Positions 40,867 through 46,209 of a stretch of 46,209 nt of DNA are shown piece after piece. The DNA is from CADCVW01 sp035644935 (GTDB lineage: Bacteria; Pseudomonadota; Alphaproteobacteria; Sphingomonadales; Sphingomonadaceae). Numbering within the stretch: position 1 is the stretch's first letter; every line of letters begins with the position of its first letter. The stretch is from NCBI GenBank assembly GCA_035644935.1, contig DASQNO010000032.1:1-46209 (forward strand), written 5' to 3'. Under the pieces are notes generated by a model, which was given only the letters and a program-made list of their open reading frames with translations, was not told the origin of the DNA and did no database searches. The position numbers and the translations under genes are program-made.

Positions 40867-41322
40867 CTAGGGCGCCAGCGGCGGGAGCGGGGTGGCGGCA
40901 GCGTCCACCACCGCGCCGGCGGGATGGTGCTTGTCGAGGTGGCGCTTCACGATGCGCAGGTTCTTGCTGTTCGACCGGTAGATGAAGTCGAACAGGTCGC
41001 CGGCGAAGGGGATGGCGCCGACGGCCGTGTCGATGCCGACGTTCGCCGCCATGCGCGCGAGCTGAAACTTCGACATGCCGAGGTTGCGCGCCTCCCACAC
41101 GATCCAGGCGCCAAGGCCGGCGGCCGCGATGTCGCCGACCACGGGCACGAGGCCGATTATGGAGTCGAGCCCGACGCCGCGGTTGAGGCCTGGGACGACG
41201 AATGCGCGTTCCAGAAGTCGCTCCATCGCCTCCAGACGGCGGCGCACCGACGCGGGATCGCGGCCCATCTCGGGCATGGCGGCGCGGAGGCGATCGGTAT
41301 GCTTGGGGGCGGGTCCCATCAA
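40867..41322 (-). CDS. DUF4112 protein
   Basis: The 151-residue protein has the DUF4112 pattern: FVVPGLNRGVGLDSIIGLVPVVGDIAAAGLGAW and LARMAANVGIDTAVGAIPFAGDLFDFIYRSNSKNLRIVKRHL, with hydrophobic helices. It is probably membrane-associated. The function is not known. Confidence 0.88.
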   Translation of the reverse strand: MMGPAPKHTDRLRAAMPEMGRDPASVRRRLEAMERLLERAFVVPGLNRGVGLDSIIGLVPVVGDIAAAGLGAWIVWEARNLGMSKFQLARMAANVGIDTAVGAIPFAGDLFDFIYRSNSKNLRIVKRHLDKHHPAGAVVDAAATPLPPLAP

Positions 41323-41328
41323 GGTCCT

Positions 41329-42870
41329 CTAACGAGCGCGGGGTACGACCAGATCGGTCAGGCTATGCACCGCGAACGGATTGGTGCGAAACCCCGTGAT
41401 GCGGCGGGACACGAGCGACCAGCGCACGGGCGTGGTCAGCGGAATGAACGGCACAGCCTCCGCCAGCAGGCGGTCGGCGGCGGCGAGGTGGCCGACGCGA
41501 GCCGCGGGATCGCGCGCCGTCCGCGACGCGGCCAGCGCGGCGTCCGCGTTCGGATCGCAGACGGGCGCCCGGTCGCAGGTGAAGCGTTCCAGGTACCAGC
41601 TCGCGCCGCGGCTGGGCGCGACTTCGTCGACCAGGCGGAGATCGGCGTTGCGGGACACGTCGACGCGAACGGCGTCGATGCCGATGCGCGCCCAGTCCCG
41701 GCGCAGATGCGCGAATAGCAGGCGGAAGCCGGGGCCGGCAGGGATTGCCACCCGGATGCTGCGCTGCAGAGGGCCGGCGGTCCCGACGAGCCGCCGCGCC
41801 TCGGCTATGCGGGCGTCGAGGGGAAAGGCGGCCCATCCAGGCTCCGCGGGCGCGGGGAGGTTGGACAGGCCGCGCGCGGTCAGAGTCGACCGGGGCTGCA
41901 GGCCTTCGGGGCCGATCGCCGCGGCGAGGGCGTCGCGGTCCACCGCCATCGACAGCGCGCGGCGGAGGTCGGGGTTGGCGAGCGGACCGTCGGTGTCGAC
42001 CACGGCGAGACCGAACAGGCCGGCCGCGGGATCGAAGCGGAGCGCGGCGGCGGGCGGATCGGCGGCCCGCGCGACCGGCAAGTCGTTGGCGGTGCCGCCC
42101 AGGACGAGGTCGGCCGAACCCTGATCGAACAAGGCGACGGCGATCGCCGCGCGGTGGGCGGCGAGCACGACGGTTTCCTCCCGCTCGGCTTCCCCGTCGG
42201 GAACCGAGCGCACCAGGCGGAGATGACCATGTCCGTCGCGGCGAACGCCGAACGGCCCGGCGCCGGCGCCGTCCTCGATGATCGCCAGTTCGGGGCGGGC
42301 GAGGTGGTGCAGCAGGTTGGGCCGCGGCGCCGCCAAGCGGATTTCGATGACGTTGGCGGTGGCGACGATCTCCTCGATGCCGGTCAGGACGCCCCGCAGG
42401 GGGTTGCGGCCGCCGGGCGCGGCGGCGGCGCGCAATTGCCGCACGACGGCGCGCGGCGTGACGCGCTTCCCGTCGGGCCAGCGCGCGTCGCCCATGCGGA
42501 AGATGTAGCTGAGGCCATCGTCCGATACGTTCCAGCGTTCGGCGAGGCCCGGCACGATCTGCCCGCCGGCGTCGAGGCGCACGAGCCCCTGCGCGACGGC
42601 GCCGGTCAGCACCGCGTCCGTCGGCCCCATGGGCTGCGCGTCCGCGTCGACGATCCGGGGCGGGTCGCCGATCACGACGACGTTGACGGGGCCGCTGTTG
42701 AACGACGTGCACGCTGCAAGCGACAGGAGGGCCAAGGCAGATTTAATCGAAGCACCCCGGCGTAGGGGCACCCCGCAAAGTACTACTTTGCGGGGACCCT
42801 GGAGGCCGGGGTCCAGCAACGCGATGGCACGACTGGACCCCGGCCTACGCCGGGGTACTGCGGTGCTCAT
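41329..42870 (-). CDS. ABC transporter solute-binding lipoprotein, oligopeptide type
   Basis: The 513-residue frame from the ATG at 42870 includes about 35 residues encoded by a repeat inserted at 42755-42857. The lipoprotein signal proper is IKSALALLSLAAC, beginning at an ATT codon (42747) where an ATG would be expected. The mature part is an SBP_bac_5 protein: GLVRLDAGGQIVPGLAERWNVSDDGLSYIFRM, GDARWPDGKRVTPRAVV and PDLRRALSMAVDRDALAAAIG. No permease or ATPase genes are near, so its partner is elsewhere or lost. The start used in the cell is uncertain. Confidence 0.8.
   Translation of the reverse strand: MSTAVPRRRPGSSRAIALLDPGLQGPRKVVLCGVPLRRGASIKSALALLSLAACTSFNSGPVNVVVIGDPPRIVDADAQPMGPTDAVLTGAVAQGLVRLDAGGQIVPGLAERWNVSDDGLSYIFRMGDARWPDGKRVTPRAVVRQLRAAAAPGGRNPLRGVLTGIEEIVATANVIEIRLAAPRPNLLHHLARPELAIIEDGAGAGPFGVRRDGHGHLRLVRSVPDGEAEREETVVLAAHRAAIAVALFDQGSADLVLGGTANDLPVARAADPPAAALRFDPAAGLFGLAVVDTDGPLANPDLRRALSMAVDRDALAAAIGPEGLQPRSTLTARGLSNLPAPAEPGWAAFPLDARIAEARRLVGTAGPLQRSIRVAIPAGPGFRLLFAHLRRDWARIGIDAVRVDVSRNADLRLVDEVAPSRGASWYLERFTCDRAPVCDPNADAALAASRTARDPAARVGHLAAADRLLAEAVPFIPLTTPVRWSLVSRRITGFRTNPFAVHSLTDLVVPRAR
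42755..42857. repeat. Palindromic repeat, family A, long form, inside a gene start
   Basis: This copy has the accccggcgtagg left end, inner palindrome 42771-42795 (ccccgcaaag...ctttgcgggg) and cctacgccgggg right end. It lies between the ATG at 42870 and the lipoprotein signal of the solute-binding protein gene. Confidence 0.8.
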
Positions 42871-42903
42871 GACGTACTGGCCCTGTCCGCGTCCGCCACG
42901 GCC

Positions 42904-43980
42904 TCAGGCGCCTTGGCCGGTATCGACCTTGATGACGCCCCTGCGGATCTGATCGAGTTCGATCGATTCGAAGAGCGCGGTGAAGTTGCCGATGCCGAAT
43001 CCTTCATTGCCCTTGCGCTGGATGATCTCGAAGAAGATCGGCCCGAACAGGTTTTCGGTGAAGATCTGCAGCAGGATGCCGTCGTTCTCGACGTCGCCGT
43101 CGATCAGGATGCGGTTTGCGCGCAGGCGCGGCACGTCCTCGCCGTGGCCCGGAACGCGCGCGTCGATCATCTCGAAATAGGTTTCGTTGGTGTCCTGCAG
43201 CCGGACGCCGCGGGCGCGGAGCTTTTCAACCGTTTCGTAGATGTTGTCGGTGCTCAGCGCCAAATGCTGAATGCCCTCGCCGCCATATTCGCGCAGATAC
43301 TCCTCGATCTGGCTGTTCTCGTCCTGGCTTTCGTTCAGCGGAATGCGGATGGCCTTGTCCGGCGCGATCATCGCCTGGCTGAACAGGCCCGTCGCCTGGC
43401 CCTTGATGTCGAAATATTTCTGCTCTTCGAAACCGAAGATGCGGTCGTAGAAAGTCGACCAGGTCTTCATCTCGCCGCGGCGGACGTTGTGGGTCAGGTG
43501 GTCGAGGAGGTCGAGCCCGACCGAATTGGCGGCCTCCGCCTCCGCCGCGCCCGGTATCTGGTCCCAGGCGTCGAAAAGCGCGCCGGGCCGGTCGCCGCGT
43601 TCGACGAGGTAGAGATAGGCGCCGCCGATCCCCTCGATCGCATAGCTGCCCTCGCCCAGCGCGCCGCGGGCAACATCGACAGGCTTGGCGCCGTTTTCCA
43701 GCGCGCAGGCGTGGGCGGTCGCGGGGTCGGCGACGCGGAACGCCATGCCGCAAGCCGACGGCCCGTGCGCGGCGCGGAACACCGCGGCCTGGCCGGTCGG
43801 CTCGGCGTTGAGCAGCAGGTCGATGCGTCCCTGCTTGTAGCGGACGATGTCGCGCGTCGGGTGGCGCGAGGCGGGGACGAAACCCAGCTGCTCGAACGTC
43901 GCGGCCATCGCGGCGGGATCGGGGCTGGTGAATTCGGCGAAGGCGAAGCCGTCGAGGCCAAGAGGGTTCTGGTCGGTCAT
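42904..43980 (-). CDS. hppD: 4-hydroxyphenylpyruvate dioxygenase
   Basis: The enzyme converts 4-hydroxyphenylpyruvate to homogentisate in tyrosine breakdown, using Fe(II). The 358-residue protein has two VOC-type halves. Iron ligands are visible in LLDHLTHNVRRGEM (His), GIQHLALST (His) and PIFFEIIQRKGNEGFG (Glu). Other homogentisate pathway genes are not in the window. Confidence 0.96.
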   Translation of the reverse strand: MTDQNPLGLDGFAFAEFTSPDPAAMAATFEQLGFVPASRHPTRDIVRYKQGRIDLLLNAEPTGQAAVFRAAHGPSACGMAFRVADPATAHACALENGAKPVDVARGALGEGSYAIEGIGGAYLYLVERGDRPGALFDAWDQIPGAAEAEAANSVGLDLLDHLTHNVRRGEMKTWSTFYDRIFGFEEQKYFDIKGQATGLFSQAMIAPDKAIRIPLNESQDENSQIEEYLREYGGEGIQHLALSTDNIYETVEKLRARGVRLQDTNETYFEMIDARVPGHGEDVPRLRANRILIDGDVENDGILLQIFTENLFGPIFFEIIQRKGNEGFGIGNFTALFESIELDQIRRGVIKVDTGQGA

Positions 43981-44021
43981 GCCGCACCGTCTATCGCGTG
44001 GCGGGCGGGGCGGCTAGCCTC

Positions 44022-44107
44022 TGGTGCGGACGGCGGGACTTGAACCCGCATTCTCAAGGAGAGGCAGATTTTAAGTCTGCTGCGTCTACCGATTTCGCCA
44101 CGTCCGC
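44022..44107 (-). tRNA. tRNA-Leu (anticodon TAA)
   Basis: The minus strand gives acceptor GCGGACG/CGTCCGC, D-arm with GGCGAAATCGGTAGACGC, anticodon arm around ACTTAAAAT with anticodon TAA, a long variable arm CCTCTCCTTGAGAA and T-arm GCGGGTTCAAGTCCCGC, with A discriminator and encoded CCA. The class II variable arm and anticodon identify leucine. Confidence 0.97.
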
Positions 44108-44172
44108 GTTGCGGTGCACACAAGGCGAGCAGGCCCGGCAGGTCAAGCTCCACTGCTTCGGGCGTTATGCGA

Positions 44173-44451
44173 TCAGACGTTCAGGCGCTCGCGCATTTCT
44201 TTGCCGGGCTTGAAGTAGGGAACGCGCTTGGCGGAAACTTCGACCGCCTCACCGGTGCGCGGGTTGCGGCCGGTGCGCGCTTCGCGTTCCCGGGCGGAAA
44301 AAGCGCCAAAGCCGCGAAGCTCGACGCGCCCGCCGCTCGCCAGCTTGTCGGTGATCGCACCGAAGATCGCCGCGACAACGCCTTCGACTTCCCGGGCAGT
44401 GAGGTGCGGGTGATCGGCACAAAGCTTCTCAACAAGTTCCGACCGGATCAT
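44173..44451 (-). CDS. ihfB: Integration host factor subunit beta
   Basis: The 92-residue protein starts at the ATG at 44451 with MIRSELVEKLCADHPHLTAREVE; the frame extends a little further. It has the HU/IHF signature GRVELRGFGAFSAREREARTGRNPRTGE and ends with VPYFKPGKEMRERLN. It follows rpsA, the classical rpsA-ihfB order. Confidence 0.95.
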   Translation of the reverse strand: MIRSELVEKLCADHPHLTAREVEGVVAAIFGAITDKLASGGRVELRGFGAFSAREREARTGRNPRTGEAVEVSAKRVPYFKPGKEMRERLNV

Positions 44452-44523
44452 CCGAGCCTCCGTTGTAAACGCAATCAAATCAGTCCGGTCGTCATCATGC
44501 AACATTCGCCCGACCGGTCAAGG

Positions 44524-44562
44524 CAGGTGCGGCCGGCGGCACGCGCCACCGGCCGGCCTGCA
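44524..44562 (-). terminator. GC-rich hairpin between rpsA and ihfB
   Basis: The sequence gcaggtgcggccggcggc-acgc-gccaccggccggcctgc forms an imperfect stem of about 15 pairs just past the rpsA stop. There is no T run. It may weaken read-through into ihfB. Confidence 0.4.
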
Positions 44563-44565
44563 GCC

Positions 44566-46209
44566 TTACGACTGGTCTTCGCTCTTCTGCTTGAGCGCCG
44601 CGCCCAGAATGTCGCCGAGGCTCGCGCCCGAGTCGGACGAACCGTACTGCGCCACCGCCTGCTTCTCCTCGGCGACCTGCATTGCCTTGATCGAGAAGTT
44701 GGGCTTCTTGGAGCGGTCGAAGCCGATCACCATCGCGTCGAGCTTCTGGCCGACCTGGAAGCGCTCCGGACGCTGCTCGTCGCGGTCGCGGCCGAGGTCG
44801 CTGCGCTTCATGAAGCCGCTGATGCCATCCTCGCCGATCTGGACGTCCAAGCCGCCGTCGCCGGTCGCCAGCACGCTGACGGTGACGATGTCGCCGCGCT
44901 TGACGCCGCCTTCGGCACCGCCCGACGCGCCCGGAACGGAGGTAACGCCGCCGCGCTCGAGCTGCTTGATGCCGAGCGAGATGCGCTCCTTGTCGGGATC
45001 GATGTCGAGCACCTGCGCCGAGATCCGCTCGCCCTTGTGGTGCAGCGCCAGCGCTTCTTCGCCGGTCACGCCCCAGCTGATGTCGGACATGTGGACCATG
45101 CCGTCGACATCGCCTTCGAGGCCGATGAACAGCCCGAACTCGGTGGCGTTCTTGACCTCGCCCTCGACGGTGGAGCCCACCGGGTGACGCTCGGCGAAGT
45201 CTTCCCACGGATTGGACTGGACCTGCTTCAGGCCGAGCGAGATGCGGCGCTTGTCCTCGTCGACCTCGAGGATCGACACGTCGACTTCCTGGCTGGTGCT
45301 GACGATCTTGCCCGGGTGGACGTTCTTCTTGGTCCAGGACATTTCGGACACGTGGACGAGGCCCTCGATGCCAGGCTCCAGCTCCACGAACGCGCCGTAT
45401 TCGGTGATGTTGGTGACGCGCCCGGTGAACTTGCCGTCGATCGGGTACTTGGCGGCGGCGCCTTCCCACGGATCGCTTTCGAGCTGCTTCATGCCGAGGC
45501 TGATGCGCTGGGTTTCGCGGTTGATGCGGATGATCTGCACCTTCACCGTGTCGCCGATGTTGATCAGCTCCGACGGGTGGTTGACGCGCTTGTAGCTGAT
45601 GTCGGTGACGTGGAGCAGGCCGTCGATCCCGCCGAGGTCCACGAAGGCACCGTAGTCGGTGATGTTCTTGACCACGCCATCGATGATCTGCCCTTCGGCG
45701 AGCGATTGGATCAGGCCCGTGCGCTGTTCGGCGCGGGTTTCTTCCAGGATCGCGCGGCGCGACACGACGATGTTGCCGCGGCGGCGGTCCATCTTGAGGA
45801 TTACGAAGGGCTGCGGAATGTCCATCAGCGGGGTGACGTCGCGCACGGGGCGAATGTCGACCTGGCTTCCGGGGAGGAAGGCGACGGCGCCGTTGAGGTC
45901 GACGGTGAAGCCGCCCTTGACCCGGCCGAAGATCACGCCCTCGACGCGCTCCTGCTTGTCGAACTCGGCTTCCAGCGTGTCCCACGCGGCTTCGCGGCGG
46001 GCGCGGTCGCGGGACAGCATGGCCTCGCCCTGATGGTTCTCGACCCGGTCGACGAACACTTCGACTTCATCGCCGATCTTGATCTCGGGCTTCTGGCCCG
46101 GGGCAGCGAATTCGCGCAGCGCGACGCGGCCTTCCGACTTCAGCCCGACGTCGATGACGGCCATGTCGTTTTCGATGCCGGTCACCGTGCCCTTGACGAC
46201 GCGGCCTTC
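44566..46209 (-). CDS. rpsA: 30S ribosomal protein S1, 5' end beyond the window
   Basis: The coding frame runs to the window edge, where it reads EGRVVKGTVTGIENDMAVID, so the true start lies outside. The visible 547 codons contain the repeated S1 RNA-binding domains, for example GVVKNITDYGAFVDLGGIDGLLHVTDIS, GRVTNITEYGAFVELEPGIEGLVHVSEMS and GEVKNATEFGLFIGLEGDVDGMVHMSDIS. S1 brings mRNA to the ribosome. ihfB follows in the usual order. Confidence 0.97.
   Translation of the reverse strand, partial: EGRVVKGTVTGIENDMAVIDVGLKSEGRVALREFAAPGQKPEIKIGDEVEVFVDRVENHQGEAMLSRDRARREAAWDTLEAEFDKQERVEGVIFGRVKGGFTVDLNGAVAFLPGSQVDIRPVRDVTPLMDIPQPFVILKMDRRRGNIVVSRRAILEETRAEQRTGLIQSLAEGQIIDGVVKNITDYGAFVDLGGIDGLLHVTDISYKRVNHPSELINIGDTVKVQIIRINRETQRISLGMKQLESDPWEGAAAKYPIDGKFTGRVTNITEYGAFVELEPGIEGLVHVSEMSWTKKNVHPGKIVSTSQEVDVSILEVDEDKRRISLGLKQVQSNPWEDFAERHPVGSTVEGEVKNATEFGLFIGLEGDVDGMVHMSDISWGVTGEEALALHHKGERISAQVLDIDPDKERISLGIKQLERGGVTSVPGASGGAEGGVKRGDIVTVSVLATGDGGLDVQIGEDGISGFMKRSDLGRDRDEQRPERFQVGQKLDAMVIGFDRSKKPNFSIKAMQVAEEKQAVAQYGSSDSGASLGDILGAALKQKSEDQS

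Noticed and set aside
1..46209. CRISPR array
   Set aside because: No series of regularly spaced direct repeats and no cas genes were seen; the repeats present are dispersed palindromes.

Overview
The window is a GC-rich chromosomal segment of an alphaproteobacterium, most likely a member of the Sphingomonadales. This assignment is an inference from gene content: an NDUFA12-type complex I subunit beside an MlaD-like protein and a DUF2155 protein, a DUF1476 (ATPase zeta inhibitor-type) protein with BolA and a CGFS glutaredoxin, a two-domain cold-shock protein, and many short palindromic intergenic repeats. No phylogeny could be run.

Left part (1-9359). The classic tRNA-Trp/secE/nusG/rplK/rplA/rplJ/rplL cluster lies on the minus strand, but about 6 kb of unrelated DNA separates nusG (8429-8968) from rplK (2008-2439). 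The inserted segment holds a protein with two helix-turn-helix-like repeats (2852-3985). It then holds a lower-GC accessory island: a C5-cytosine methyltransferase with an N-terminal HTH (4108-5190), a convergent HNH endonuclease with duplicated winged-helix-like repeats (5212-6156), a Vsr mismatch endonuclease (6190-6657), a small winged-helix-like protein (6674-7009), and a HigB/HigA toxin-antitoxin operon with a 54-codon third gene (7408-8261). This reads as a restriction-modification-repair cassette plus an addiction module lodged in the ribosomal-protein/transcription gene cluster.

Middle part (9409-28292). This holds a fatty acyl-AMP ligase, recX, a dual cold-shock protein, a DUF192 lipoprotein, NDUFA12, an MlaD-like protein, a DUF2155 lipoprotein that overlaps aat tail to tail, a ParA-like ATPase coupled to aat, an HTH protein and an ArsC-like reductase. 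Next comes a 775-residue DUF262/HNH/AlbA_2 fusion that looks like a stand-alone defence nuclease (17271-19598). It is followed by aroQ-accB-accC, the thiS-(VOC)-thiG operon, an erythromycin-esterase-like protein, a CsbD protein, a serine hydrolase and a TPP-dependent enzyme.

Right part (28496-46209). This holds an SCP2 protein and a CoA-transferase operon whose two subunit genes are separated by an AT-richer 110-codon gene inserted exactly at the stop/start junction. Then come an exported metallo-beta-lactamase-fold protein, an S46 peptidase, a quinone oxidoreductase, the DUF1476-bolA-grxD cluster, a second metallo-hydrolase, a DUF4230 protein, nadA-nadC separated by a long inverted repeat, two membrane or small proteins, an oligopeptide-type solute-binding lipoprotein whose 5' end carries a repeat insertion, 4-hydroxyphenylpyruvate dioxygenase, tRNA-Leu(UAA), ihfB, and the 5'-truncated rpsA at the window edge.

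The best candidates for something new are the DUF262-HNH-AlbA_2 fusion, the restriction/Vsr/HigBA island splitting nusG from rplK, the third gene of the HigBA operon, and the gene inserted between the CoA-transferase subunits.
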